A stretch of 64,000 bases of DNA from Parapristionchus giblindavisi. Taxonomy: Eukaryota > Nematoda > Chromadorea > Rhabditida > Diplogasteridae. The notes beneath the pieces were generated by a model that saw nothing but the letters and a program-made list of their open reading frames with translations, did no database searches and was not told the origin of the DNA. Shown here in pieces: positions 31,954 to 44,619 of the stretch (position 1 is its first letter; every line of letters begins with the position of its first letter). Both the position numbers and the translations under genes were made by a program. The stretch spans positions 248,001-312,000 of the forward strand of contig CALSFV010000260.1 in the NCBI GenBank assembly GCA_943737045.1, given 5' to 3'.

Positions 31954-33905
31954 TCACACACTTTTTTCTACAAGATAGAAAATCTTTTCTTTGACAATTT
32001 TATGCGGTAAATTTGTGAAAAGCGAAGCAAAATCTGCACAGAAAATTTTATTGTTTTGGCCGTGACAAGTATTCAATCCATTAATGACTTTGAATGTTTT
32101 TTGAATTGAGAAATAGCAATTAGTACCATTCCGCCCAGATTTTATATTACAGTACCTTCTAAAGTGGTTTTGCAGGAATTTTAAAATTTTTTGAAGTTGA
32201 ACAGAAACTGGTTTAAGACTACTATTATGTGCTCCTGTAATGAACCTGAATTTTATCGGAGTTTTGTGCATTTTGGGAATACCATAAATACGTGGTAATG
32301 AACAGTCCAGATTTCTTGTAAGTGACATGCTGAGTGTAAATTTTAAATGATCTTTGATCTTTGATTCGTAGTCTAAGTCATCAATAGGTTTATATGTACG
32401 TTCTCCTGTATGATTTGTGTTCATTTCTTTTTCCATAAACATCAAGTAAAGTTTTTTACAGGTAAAGGCATAATTCCTGATGCTTTATCAATCATTGTGA
32501 TTATGAAATCTTTCTTAAGTTTTTCCAATTCTTCCCTGTATCTGTTTATATTTTGAGCGTCATGATTTATATCGATTTTGTTTAGCTTTCTTTCAACCAC
32601 CGGAATAATATAGTTCATAATATTCTCTGTTGTGTCTATCGTCAGAGATTGTGGCTTTTTATTCTTTTTGGAGAGTTTCGTAACTGTATCTTTGATAGAT
32701 TCCTTTAAAGTATTTATTATATTATGAATATCACAAACCGGTTGCAATCTGTATTTTGTTCCTTTGTCAGGGATTGATGCCAGTTCTTTATTTTTAATAA
32801 TTCCAGTGTCTCCTGTACAGACATGTCCGTAATGACTATTTATGTAATTAGGATAATTCGAGCAAGAACATGGTGAATTGAGTATGTATGATATATCATT
32901 CTCTGTTAAGTTCTTTAAAAACTTTCCATAATTACAAATTAATGATGAAATTGGAGAATTCAATGAATATGTTATGCAAAGTTTAGAGTTTTCTATATCA
33001 CTTATATTTCGGAAATAATCTTTAATCACTTTTGCATTGAACATTTGATGTAATGATATGTTTTCAATAAATCTTCCAAAGTATGGCAGTTTGATTAGGA
33101 TATCGTTTTTAGACGTACTTTTGTCATTACTTCTATAGTATTTCCAATAATGAGGACATATTATACTAAATACTTTATATCGAGTTTTTAACGAGAGTAA
33201 ATTAAATTCATTTGTCGCTGTATATACTTCCAATTTTCTGAGTGTATGATGCGAAAACTGTCTACCATATATAAATAATGATCTAGCTTCGAGATTACTA
33301 ATAACACTAATAATATCCTCAACGGACACTGTAGATTTGTATTTCGGCATTCGTCGTTTTTTTATTTCTATTTCCTCTATCTCTTTTGAAAGATTGAATA
33401 GGAAGAGTATAAAATGGATGTGACTGTTTAGACAAAGGATTGATATCTTCAGAGATGCAACCAAAATTAACTATTTGATCATTGAGACCAAGAGGATACG
33501 CTGAGTTAAGTGATTTAATCCATAAAAGCTCTTTCTCTCGTAGTTCATCTTTGTTCTTTCCGTGGTCTAAAATATCAATGGAGAATGACTCTCGAGTATG
33601 ACCATTTTCTTTGAAGTGCTTGCTTAGGAAAGTATTTAGTTTATTTCCAGAAAATGATGTTCTATGCTGACTCATACGGTCTTTCACCGTCTGAGTGGTC
33701 TCTCCAACATATTGTTTTCGGCAAATATCACAAGTTATAAGATATACCACATTTACAGAGTCACAACTAGTATTACACGGTTTATTAGTTAGAAAAATAT
33801 TATTTGTTATAGTGCTTATGACTCCTTTGTTCCACCTCATTTTCGGACATATAACACATCGTCTATTATTACATGAAGATCCAATATAATCAGAATATTC
33901 TCAAT
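31954..33905 (-). pseudogene. Penelope-like retroelement with N-terminal GIY-YIG (Naiad-like), two frameshifts
   Basis: Minus-strand order: NNRRCVICPKM zinc-binding segment (about 33880), VVYLITCDICRKQYVGETTQ GIY-YIG (about 33750-33690), a region with CSCSNYPNY and HYGHVCTGDTGIIKNKEL (about 32900-32790), then reverse transcriptase: DKASGIM, PRIYGIPKMHK, FRFITGA, ADFASLFTNLPH. GIY-YIG before RT is the permuted order known in the Naiad/Chlamys clade; the HGHV.TGD segment also fits it (recollection of the family). Frames change at an A7 run (about 33355-33362) and an A6 run (about 32452-32457). The RT is cut off before its FADD motif, near 31954. Confidence 0.8.
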
Positions 33906-34830
33906 GTGACAACTGCTCTACCTTCTTCCGTTCTAAGTAACTTATTATAGTTAAAAGGGGGGTTTTGTTTTTTGGAGGGAGGTTTTGCGAGCTGTTATAG
34001 GGATGCTCATCCCGCTGTCTAGAACCCCTGGCCGAAACAGCGGGCCTTACCTATTTAATGCATGAGTATTAACCTTTAGAGTACAAACGCATGTTTTATA
34101 CAACGCTTCACCTTAAATTGGCCATTGAGAGTAATTCGAATTTTGAAAATTTCGGAAACTTTTTCATGAAAAAATGAATTACACAGGCGTGATCGTCATC
34201 AAATTCTGCCCCTGGGCGCATAGTCTGCAAATTTTAGTACCACCGGTTGAGGAGAAATGACAAAAAAACGTGATTTCAACGAGACGTCATCTGGCCTCAA
34301 CGGTGGCTTTATATGAAAAATGAACATGACCATCGTCATCAGCACCCTTGAGAACCCCGATACCCAAAATTTAATTTTTTCACTGTGCCAGATTTCAAAT
34401 ATTTTAGTCGATTCTTACGCAAACGGCCTCATATATATATAGCTAAAAAAACTAGGCGCCGGTCCACATTGAGAGAGAATGAGAGAGCAGCCGATTGAAC
34501 TTATGTCAAGTAATGAAAATGGAAAGCATAACAAAGGAGAGGCGTTTGGCCAATCTCCTCGCTCATTTAAATATGACTTTCAATATGAGTTTGGCGGTCT
34601 CTAGTAACGATGCATAAGGAAGACGGAGCAAGCTGTTACAATGAAGAGGAAGAAGATGAAACTAATAGAAACGAAGACTGTGGAAAGTTCAAAGATCAGA
34701 TATTGACGAATACGGTAGATTGGACAATTTATATATGCACGAGGTACGAAGTGAACGAGCGTGAATAGAGGACCGACCCATATGTGGTCGGGTCGGCCTG
34801 CTTATGCACCTCGGGGGATGGGTCTCGATC
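33906..34830. other. Non-coding, with shared dispersed fragments
   Basis: No gene seen. At 34013-34045 a hammerhead-like half motif occurs: CCCGCTGTC, then GGCCGAA, then ACAGCGGG, without CTGATGA. 34010-34150 resembles the left flank of the palindrome at 40079. 34310-34440 is shared with about 54735-54845. Confidence 0.5.
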
Positions 34831-34973
34831 GGGCACTACTTCAGAATAGGGTACCAGTCCAAAATAATAGTATAATTGCCTAATATAAACGTCATTTCCT
34901 TTGTGTTAATTTCATTTTTCATGTCCTTTTGGACTTGCCCGGTGTACTGGTACCCTATTCTGAAGTAGTGCCC
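34831..34973. mobile_element. MITE with GGGCACTACTTCAGAATAGG ends
   Basis: A 143-bp element with 27-bp near-perfect inverted ends. TCGATC is duplicated at 34825-34830 and 34974-34979. Fragments lie at about 11733-11784 and 58148-58261. Confidence 0.85.
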
Positions 34974-34979
34974 TCGATC

Positions 34980-35440
34980 GTTCGTTGATTATCGGCAAAA
35001 ATATGCGCAGATTAACCACCCCAGTCTTATCTCACCGACTCTGGGTGGCTGCTGTTTCTGTTTGGTGCAGCTAACACAAACAAAGTTATGACAGTGAAGA
35101 TGTATTCATTCGTTGAGCAAGATTAAGGGTACTAATCAAGGCTGGAGTTTCAAGCGAAAGATGGGCGGGGCCGGTGACAGAGATAAAGAGAGATCGGATC
35201 GAGACCGATACATTCCATCCTCTGCATAGAAAAATACAACTTGCATGTTTAAAAAGATATAATAAATCTTTACACACAACGGTTTAAATATGCGATATAA
35301 AAGTAGTAAACAGTAGAGGACTGCTTTTTATCCATCACAGGTAAGATTAACATAAACAAGTGAATTCAACAACGAAAAAGTAAGAAGAATTTTGTCGAGT
35401 GAGGAAGGGACTCCGCCCTGTCTCTCCTGTTGAAGAACTG
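34980..35440. other. Intergenic, no supported gene
   Basis: No coding features or repeat boundaries recognised between the MITE and the next palindrome. Confidence 0.5.
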
Positions 35441-35448
35441 GCGTTTAA

Positions 35449-37665
35449 GAGACCGGCTCGGTAAGACTCGAGCATTTTGACCCCCTGCCGGACATTCGCG
35501 AGGACTTTCGATCTGGGCCTCAATACTTTCATCATAGACACATACCGGGGGGAGACCGATGAAAGTTATAGTGAAAATGCCCTTGGGCTCAAACCCGGCT
35601 CACATATGTCGCATAAAATAAAAAATTGAAAAATTCATAACTTTTCAAGCGTGATAGCTAGGACTTTTATTTCTTTTTATTGGTGAATAACATGTCATGC
35701 ACTCTTATAAACACAGCTGAACAGCAATATCATATCGTTTTGAATATGTTTTTTCGTGTCTGATTTTCAGATTTTTTTCCTTCTATCCTCGTTGAAGAGA
35801 TACTGCAAGAAAATTCATAGTGCATATTGTAGCCCTGACGATTATGTACATGGTGGTCATATTCCCTTGGCCAGCCAGTTTGTCATAAGCCTCGAGAATT
35901 GCAACTGAATGTGAGATATGTGTAAATTGCAAAAATCGAAAATTAAATTTCTTGAAATTCGCAAGAGCAAGAGTTAGCTTTATAATGTCATTTTACTCGT
36001 AGTGATGCGCGTACATAGGAAAAATATAGAAATAGACTTGGACTACATTTTTTTTTAAATTAGAAAAATAATAATTTTGTTTTTATTTTTTCAACTCCCA
36101 CATTCAGTCGACCGTCAAGGCAAGTTGATTCATAGGGCGGATGGTGGCTCTTGCATGTGTGTTTGCAGAAACGACTGCAACGTGAAGAATCGTCGTTTCG
36201 CAGATCTCGAATTTATTTTTTTAATTATCAAACTTGAATATTTATATGTTTCTTTCACATAAATCGGTTGGAAGGTGGCGTATGGCAACCAAAGCCGTAC
36301 CATTTTGATCAGTGGGAGTGAACTGTACTTGAATACCATAATCATCAGGAATCGCGAACTGATCTTTTTTTCAGTCGACCCATTATTTTCAACCATGACC
36401 CCGGGTTCATGGTTGAGAATGGCTGAGGTCGAAAAATTCATGATGATCCCAGACCAAATGCTATTTGGCATTATATCAATAATGGGCCATCTTTTATTTT
36501 TATGGATACCATATCTCGAATTACCGTAATAGTAATGCACGCACCTGAATTTTCCGAGAATCTCACCACAATATTGTAGGATACGGTAGCTAGATTACGG
36601 TAATTCGAGTAATGGTATCCATAAAAATAAAAGTTGGCCCACTATTGATATAATGCCAAATAGTATTTGGTCTGGGATCATCATGATTTTTTCGACCTCA
36701 GCCATTCTCAACCATGAACCCGGGGTCATGGTTGAGAATCATGGGTCGACTGAAAAAAAATTAGTTCGTGATTCCTGACGGTTACTGTAGTGCAGTATAG
36801 TACACTCCTATTGATAACAATGGTACAGCTTTGGTTGCCATACGCCACCTTCCAACCGATTTATGTGAAAGAAACATATAAATATTCAAGTTTGATAATT
36901 AAAAAAATAAATTCGAGATCTGCGAAACGACGATTCTTCACGTTGCAGTCGTTTCTGCAAGCACACATGCAAGAGCCACCATCCGCCCTATGAATCAACT
37001 TGCCTTGACGGTCGACTGAATGTGGGAGTTGAAAAAATAAAAATAAAATAATTATTTTTCTAAATTTTAAAAAAATGTAGTCTGAGTCTATTTGTATATT
37101 TTTCCTATGTACGCGCATGACTACGAGTAAAATGACATTATAAAGCTAACTCTTGCTCTTGCGAATTTCAAGAAATTTAATTTTCGATTTTTGCAATTTA
37201 CACATATCTCACATTCAGTTGCAATTCTCGAGGCTTATGACAAACTGGCTGGCCAAGGGAATATGACCACCATGTACATAATCGTCAGGGCTACAATATG
37301 CACTATGAATTTTCTTGCAGTATCTCTTCAACGAGGATAGAAGGAAAAAAATCTGAAAATCAGACACGAAAAAACATATTCAAAACGATAAGATATTGCT
37401 GTTCAGCTGTGTTTATAAGAGTGCATGACATGTTATTCACCAATAAAAAGAAATAAAAGTGCTAGCTATCACGCTTGAAAAGTTATGAATTTTTCAATTT
37501 TTTATTTTATGCGACATATGTGAGCCGGGTTTGAGCCCAAGGGCATTTTCACTATAACTTTCATCGGTCTCCCCCCGGTATGTGTCTATGATGAAAGTAT
37601 TGAGGCCCAGATCGAAAGTCCTCGCGAATGTCCGGACCATGCTCGAGTCTTACCGAGCCGGTCTC
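35449..37665. mobile_element. 2.2-kb TTAA-flanked palindromic element
   Basis: Ends GAGACCGGCTCGGTAAGACT and its complement are flanked by TTAA (35445-35448, 37666-37669). The two arms (about 1.1 kb each) pair almost to the centre near 36560. An inner module (about 36265-36860) containing GGATACCAT, TATTGATATAATG and GACCCCGGG also occurs at about 41380-41820 inside another palindrome. No transposase-like open frame. Confidence 0.9.
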
Positions 37666-38252
37666 TTAAATGAATGTGGGGCTAAAGAGTACAATCCAAA
37701 TAATACAAGATAATAATACGAATACAATGCAGAGTCTGTTAAAAGTAACTGATGGGGACCTAGATAAGCAACAGATAAGATATTGATCGATTGAGCAAAG
37801 GTCTTGCAAGGTGTAATTTTGTATAGCATGTACTGTGCCTTCCCTAGCTGGGTTGGATTATGCTATTTGGAGTTGGATTAGGGGACAGGAGAAAAGTGTT
37901 TGGAATCTGCTATGCGGATTTCTAATCGGGCTGTGCGGAATCTGCTTTCTGGAGTTTGGGAAAAGGGTGGCAACCGACTATTGAGCACGCAATTGAGATT
38001 TGCAGAGATGGGTAATCCAGTGGAGGAAGAGTGTGATATAAAGAAGAGAAAAAAAGAGGAAAAAGTACAATAGAGATACATAGTACAATCTTGATGACTT
38101 ATTCACAATACTCTCTTCTTGTTGTGCCTCTACGCTCTTTTATGGTTAGTGATAGTGATGTGGGATTCTCGGGATGTTGTTGACTTGCCTCTACGCGCTG
38201 TAATGTTTAGATGATTTTTATTTATGTTCCATTTTTAAAGAAAAGACCTTAA

Positions 38253-38365
38253 AGGGACCGAAACCTTTGTCAACGGTCTCTTCAACGCTCTACACTCTCT
38301 CGTTGTTAGAGAACAGAGAAATAGTGTGCGCAATGAAGAGACCATTGAGAAAGGTCACCCTATCT
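38253..38365. mobile_element. MITE, diverged AGGGAGCG family, TTAA-flanked
   Basis: Starts AGGGACCGAAACC and ends ...CACCCTATCT between TTAA at 38249-38252 and 38366-38369. The interior matches the family (tctctcgttgttagagaaca). Confidence 0.75.
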
Positions 38366-38459
38366 TTAACATAATACCTGATACTCGTTTTTAAAAGAAA
38401 TATGTTAGTGGACTTCTTGAAGGTAATGAAAATGCCTTTTGGATTCTTGTTGATTTTGG

Positions 38460-38990
38460 AATTATCGTATCTTCTTACCTTCTATTTATTATTTGGGATT
38501 GTGTTAATGGATTTGTATATGAGTGGAATAAACTTTTGAATGAATGGAAGAATACGAAGAAAATATAGATATTTTCCTTCTGTACTTCACTGTCTTCAAT
38601 GTCTTCTGTGGCCGTATGCAAGAACCGTTTTCCGGGAAAGTGTGACGTCATTAGCGTAGGCGAAGGCGTTTTCCAAAAATCCTCCGCCTACGCCCCCCCC
38701 ATCATGTCACATTTTCTCGGTAAACGGTTTTCCCGTTGTTTTTGCATACGGCCTGGATTATTGGATTCGACATCTCCGTTACCTTTGTCTTCTTTGTTTA
38801 CATCTTCGGTCTTAGTCATCGCTCTTTCTCTTTTTAGAGAGGAAGAAAGATTAGGAGATTTGGAGTAAAGTGCACTTTGTCTGCTCTGCCGACTAAGATG
38901 ATCTTTTGTTGTAAGGGTAGTTGAAGAAGATGAAGAATTTGAACTATGGATCGAGCTCGATGCTTTCTGTTGGCTCTCCGACACTCGACG
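38460..38990 (-). pseudogene. Serine-rich coding exon split by a MITE
   Basis: On the minus strand an open frame from about 38984 reads SESQQKASSSIHSS, LSRQSRQSALYSKSP, LKRERAMTKTEDVNKED and ESNNP. The TGGCCGTATGC MITE then interrupts it. On the far side EDIEDSEVQKEN continues in the same frame if the MITE and CAG duplication are removed. The low-complexity Ser/Lys/Glu composition fits a disordered tail. The family and the rest of the gene are not recognised; chance open frame is possible. Confidence 0.35.
38600..38755. mobile_element. TGGCCGTATGC MITE, diverged copy
   Basis: Inverted ends TGGCCGTATGCAAGAACCGT and ...TTTTGCATACGGCC, with a strong internal hairpin around GCGTAGGCG. The better-preserved copy is at 51415-51545. 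The centre contains a C8 run. Confidence 0.75.
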
Positions 38991-38999
38991 TATCTAACC

Positions 39000-40070
39000 T
39001 AACTCGTTCCTCGTCCTACTCAAGTAAATTCTCTTCTTCTTCAACCGTGATCAACATCTAGTCCATTGAAAATGTCGTCACCAGACAGTTGATCAGTCAT
39101 CTGACAAGGATAACACATTAGCACGAAGGAAACAGATGGGGTACCAGGGTTGAAACAGATGGGGTACCAGGGTAAAAAATTTCAGACCGGAAAAATATTC
39201 AGCTTTTCGGACCCTTTTTGAGAAATTTCCGATATTTTTGACGGGAAAAGACTTCCGAAATATACTTTTATAATGCAAAATCCTGGTGGGTACGGGAATT
39301 ATCGAAGAGATAATAAATGTAATGAATCTCGGTCAAATTGGTGACAATGAATAAGTGTGAATAATAGGCTACCAATATAAAAGATTTCCAAGAGATAAGA
39401 AGTGATAAACATCTATGTCTTACATATAATCATGATGAAATTATACACTGTTCATGAATGATACGATAAGATAAGAAAAAGCTCACGATATTTTCGGGTC
39501 AAAACCGAATAAATATTATGATTGTAAAGTATACGGTTGCACTCGTATCGATGGATATAAGCCATCTGAAATTGTTGTTTCATTATCATAAATTAGTTTA
39601 AGCACAAATAAAAGGGTAGATATGCAAGGGCATGTTTACAAAAGAGAAAAAAAACGGAGATGAGTTGAGAGGGGACAACAAATATACGGAGTGTGAACAA
39701 ACGTGTGATTAGGACAAGTTAGAGAAAGAGAGATATGATTGGAAAAGCGCGCGAAACGACGTATTCAAACTCGCATGAATCTTTGCAACTACAGGAGGAT
39801 CTCTACCTCTTCCCTTCCTCCCTCACTTACCCACTCTCTCTCTCTTTCTGATTTGTCTCTCTCATAATCTCTCTTCCTCCCCCCTGCCCTTTACTCTTTT
39901 CCTTCTTTCTTCGCACCCACTACATCTATGACTCTCCACAGATTATTTGTTGGATGTTTCTTACAACCATGATACTGAACTAATAGGGTTCCGGTGCCTA
40001 GAACACAAACAGAGGGGCCTTATCTATTTTATATTGCATGTTATATAGTAATACTAGAGTACATTTGCAT
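39000..40070. other. Intergenic with a TATA-containing dispersed repeat
   Basis: About 39420-39960 belongs to the dispersed repeat also seen at about 44620-45170 (inverted), 46320-47110 and in units A and B. A 23-bp tandem duplication (AAACAGATGGGGTACCAGGG twice) is at about 39129-39175. No gene is supported. Confidence 0.55.
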
Positions 40071-40078
40071 GCTTTTAA

Positions 40079-42803
40079 AACGCATTCTCCCTTACCGCGG
40101 AGGGGCGGAGGCGGGGGCATGGCACAATGTTTCAAAATCATCCTAGGTGACTCATATTTCATGGTTGGAGTCCCTAGGGGCGGCATACACTTCAGCCAAA
40201 AACTTGACCCAAATTATCGATTTTTGATCTACCAAAAGTCGAAAAATCAAGATGTGATTTCCATTGCATGTTATATACCATTTGATAGAGGATACAACGT
40301 TATATAAGAATACAAAGTTTCATAAGTTTTGATATCTCCGTGTTCGAGAAATATCCGATTTTCCTAATTTTGACCAGGTTTTTTTGTTTTGATCTAATGG
40401 CATACTATGTTACTATTATTTCCAGGGCATGGATTTTTGATATGTTATGTAAAAATGATTGGGCTATCCGAATATCACACTTATTTGGACCCGCTGTATG
40501 CCAGGCATAGTGATATCGCCAGTCTTAGTGGTGAATTCTAACGCCAAAACGCCGACGCAGGTTCGAATCCGGGTCCCGGCCGAAATTTTTGCAAATTTTT
40601 TTTCTACTCAAATTAGACTTTAAATTATACTTTTATGCGTTTTGCCTTGTTTTCATTAATTTCTTGTACGAAATTACCATCAACATTATCAGAAATAATT
40701 AAAAAATTGTATAACTGATATAGTATCAGCAAATAGTCATGGGACGGGCGAAGATAACGGTTTTTCGGCAATGACATTTCTTTAAAATGCAATATTTTCA
40801 ATTTTTAGATAAAAGAAGAAAATATATCTACACTTGCACTCTTCAAATCTCGGTAATCGTAACTTGTTTGAAAATTTTCTGACAAAGATCAAAGATCAAA
40901 GTTCAAAGATAAGAGATCAAAGTTCAGCAATCGAGTAAAAACTTGTGGGAACATTTCCTCATATACCGGAGCTTTAAAATAAGAGATTCCATCAGTAGAG
41001 GCGGAGGGACGAGAGCACTGCAAGAGAAAAAGCCTAAGTCTAAGACTAGGCGATGAAATCGAGTAGACCTCAGGATAACATTTGATGCGGGTCTGAAAGG
41101 AATCATAACCAAAGCGAACTCAGCGAAATTATTATTTGATAATTTGCAAAGTTGCCTGCGGAAGAACCATAATTTAAGAATACCTGCCTCTGAACGATAG
41201 GGTCTCAAAATCCGTCCTTCCAAAAATGTTCGTTTATGTCCTGAGGGCGAATAAAGAGCTACGACTACCATAATCTGTATAAAGATCACTCGCTTCCAGC
41301 ATCATTTTCGCACTTATGGTTAGAATGGCTTGTTAGCGAATAGAGAAGAAGAGTTTTAAATTTTGGGGCAAACAATCTGTAGAAGGAAATTTTCCTTTTT
41401 TTTTTTTCGAAAAATTCATGATGGACGGAGATCAAATACTAGTTACCATTATATCAACAATGAGCCAACTTTTATCTTTCTGGATACCATAACCCGAGCT
41501 ACCGTAATCGAACCGGGGTTTGCCGTGAATTTCGCTATAATATTGTAGGGTACGGTAGCTAGATTACGGTAGTCCGCGTTACGGTATCCAGAAAGATAAA
41601 AGCTGGCTCACTATTGATATAATGGGAACTAGTATTTGGTCTCGGAGCATCATGAATTTTTCGACTTCGGCTATTTTCAACCATGAATCCCGGGTCATGG
41701 GTCAAATGAAAAAAATAAGTTCGCGATTCCCGACGGTTACGGTAGCATACCGTACACTCCCACTGATAACAATGATACAACTTTTGTTGCCATAGGCCAT
41801 CTCCCAACAGATTTATGATCCGTTGCCGAAATGACCGTTGCCGAAATGATCACCCAACATTTTTCCACGCAGTGCTCTCGTCGCTCCGCCTCTACTGATG
41901 GAATCTCTTATTTTAAAGCTCCGGTATATGAGGAAATGTTCCCACAAGTTTTTACTCGATTGCTGAACTTTGATCTCTTATCTTTGATCTTTGATCTTTG
42001 ATCTTTGTCAGAAAATTTTCAAACAAGTTACGATTACCGAGATTTGAAGAGTGCAAGTGTAGATATATTTTCTTCTTTTATCTAAAAATTGAAAAAAATT
42101 GCATTTTAAAGAAATGGCATTGCGGAAAAACCGTTATCTTCGCCCGTCCCATGACTATTTGCTGATACTATATCAGTTATACAATTTTTTTAATTATTTC
42201 TGATAATGTTGATGGTAATTTCGTACAAGAAATTAATGAAAACAAGGCAAAACGCATAAAAGTATAATTTAAAGTCTAATTTGAGTAGAAAAAAAATTTG
42301 CAAAAATTTCGGCCGGGACCCGGATTCGAACCTGCGTCGGCGTTTTGGCGTTAGAATTCACCACTAAGACTGGCGATATCACTATGCCTGGCATACAGCG
42401 GGTCCAAATAAGTGTGATATTCGGATAGCCCAATCATTTTTACATAACATATCAAAAATCCATGCCCTGGAAATAATAGTAACATAGTATGCCATTAGAT
42501 CAAAACAAAAAAAACCTGGTCAAAATTAGGAAAATCGGATATTTCTCGAACACGGAGTTATCAAAACTTATGAAACTTTGTATTCTTATATAACGTTGTA
42601 TCCTCTATCAAATGGTGTATAACATGCAATGGAAATCACACTTTGATTTTTCGACTTTTGGTAGATCAAAAATCGATAATTTGGGTCAATTTTTTGACTG
42701 AAGTGTATGCCGCCCCTAGGGACTCCAACCATGAAATATGAGTCACCTAGGATGATTTTGAAACATTGTGCCGTACCCCCGCCGCTCTTATGGAGAACGC
42801 GTT
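40079..42803. mobile_element. 2.7-kb TTAA-flanked palindrome with tRNA-like modules
   Basis: Ends AACGCATTCTCCCTTACCGC and ...ATGGAGAACGCGTT are flanked by TTAA (40075-40078, 42804-42807). Outer arms (about 40079-41024 and 41870-42803) are near-identical. Each arm carries a tRNA-like block (40515-40582; 42311-42380 inverted) with AGTCTTAGTGGTG and the perfect B box GGTTCGAATCC. A smaller palindrome (about 41380-41820) sits in the spacer. GATCAAAGATC repeats lie in both arms (40888, 41970). No transposase is visible. Confidence 0.92.
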
Positions 42804-42888
42804 TTAAATACTGTAAAAGATACTTTAAATACTTCTTACTTAAATAAAGTATTTAAATACTTTAAATACGTTCAATAGAGAAAATCTC

Positions 42889-44345
42889 GTTGATCTCGTT
42901 GATGAAAGATCTCGCATGTTCTAGCCACGCGCTGTCCCGTGTATTTGTCGTTCCCTTCTCCTTTTCTCTCTTTATTTTAATATTTCCTTGCACATTTACC
43001 TTTTCAATTTGTGCCTAATTTTTTTGACAATGTAACTGTAATTTCAGATGTCTTATATACATCGATACGAAAGCAGCCGTACACTTTGCAATTATTTATT
43101 CGCTGAGTTGTTTGGATCCGAACATATTGTGAGTTTTTTTCTTATCTTATCTTTTATTCCATCGACAGATATAGTAGTGTGAGTTAATAAATAAAGTTAT
43201 GTGATATTCAAAATTCACAAAATGTATAGATACAGACGATAGACGTTAGACGATAGACGATAGACGATAGACGACGATACATCTTTCACATTTTCATATG
43301 AATCAAAAAAATAAACAATCAAAACTCTCCTCTATGTACACACTCTCTCGCCTCTTTGATGACCCTTCTTGTGATTTTGGGATTGATTTTTTGGGACTAG
43401 TTCTAGACCGTCCGACTTAGACAGAGAGAAATTAAAAAAACTGACTTCGTACCGAGTGAAACGAATGAGCGAGTGAACCGACCCGTGTGAACCGACCGTA
43501 CCAAGTGAACCGAGTGAGCGAGTGAACCGACCGTACCGAGTGAACCGAGTGAGCGAGTGTACCGACTCGCATGAACCGACCGTACCGAGTGAACCGAGTG
43601 AGCGAGTGTACCGACTCGCGTGAACCGACCGTACCGAGTGAATCGAGTGAGCGAGTGTCCCGACTCGCGTGAACCGACCGTACCGAGTGAACCGAGTGAG
43701 CGAGTGTCCCGACTCGCGTGAACCGACCGTACCGAGTGAACCGAGTGAGAGAGTGTCCCGACTCGCGTGAACCGACCATACCGAGTGAGCTTACCGAGTC
43801 GAATGAATCGGCTCGATGCACCAATTTGGACCCTTGTGGTCGTCCAATGACCTTACATGTAATAGAACTAGTCTTTGGTATGGAATGAATTTATCGCACA
43901 AATACAATCACTTATATATCGATACATTAGACACAACATCGAATATAAAGAATATAAAATCGAATATGAAGATGATTCATATGAAAATGTGAAAGATGTA
44001 TCGTCGTCTATCGTCTATCGTCTAACGTCTGTCGTCTATCGTCTGTATCTATACATTTTGTGAATTTTGAATATCACACAACTGTATTTATTCTCACATT
44101 ACTATATCTGTTGATGGAATAAAAGATAAGATAAGAAAAAAGTCACAATATGTTCGGATCCAAATAATTCAGCGAATAAATAATTACAAAGTGTACGGAT
44201 GCTTTCGTATCGATGTATATAAGACATCTGAAATTACAGTTATATTGTCAAAAAAATAGGTACAAATTGAAAATGTAAATGTGCAAGGAAATATTTAAAT
44301 AAAGAGAGAAAAGGAAAAGGGAACGACAAATACACGGGACAGCGC
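42889..44345. repeat. Palindrome enclosing a minisatellite
   Basis: About 42917-43310 pairs with about 43970-44345 (tgttctagccacgcgctgtc against the complement). The arms contain the TATA-type dispersed repeat and ACGATAGACGATAGACG runs. The spacer is the minisatellite at 43440-43800. Confidence 0.8.
43440..43800. repeat. 60-bp minisatellite
   Basis: About six units containing GTGAACCGACCGTACCGAGT, GAACCGAGTGAGCGAGTGT and CCGACTCGC, with few substitutions. It is GC-rich in an AT-rich setting. Confidence 0.92.
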
Positions 44346-44359
44346 GTGGCTAGAACATG

Positions 44360-44566
44360 CTCTGGTATTTCCAAACTAGTAGTTTACTTACGTGACGTCA
44401 CAGACTAGCAGTTTCCTGTTAGTTTACTACAAGTGAAAGAACATTTGAAGAAATGCATTACAGTATATACACCAGTTCTAGTAAACTTATGTTTAACTAG
44501 CCGTAGACTTGCAAGCCTACGACTAGTGGGAATGATAAGTAAACTACTGGTTTGAAAATATCAGAG
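44360..44566. mobile_element. CTCTGG MITE, CTAGTAG subfamily
   Basis: Ends CTCTGGTATTTCCAAACTAG and ...TGAAAATATCAGAG. TG is duplicated at 44358-44359 and 44567-44568. The ends match the 9546 family but the interior uses ACTAGTAGTTTACT words. It interrupts the palindrome's right flank (ctagaacatg / tgctagagaaag). Confidence 0.8.
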
Positions 44567-44619
44567 TGCTAGAGAAAGATAGATATGATTGAAAAGAGCG
44601 CAAAACGATGTATTCAAAC

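Noticed and set aside
34013..34045. Complete hammerhead ribozyme
   Set aside because: Stem III and the GAA core are present, but no CTGATGA strand lies in a pairing position; kept only as a half motif.
43432..43824. 130-codon minus-strand open frame
   Set aside because: It tracks the 60-bp minisatellite (a multiple of three); no start context, splice sites or family features.
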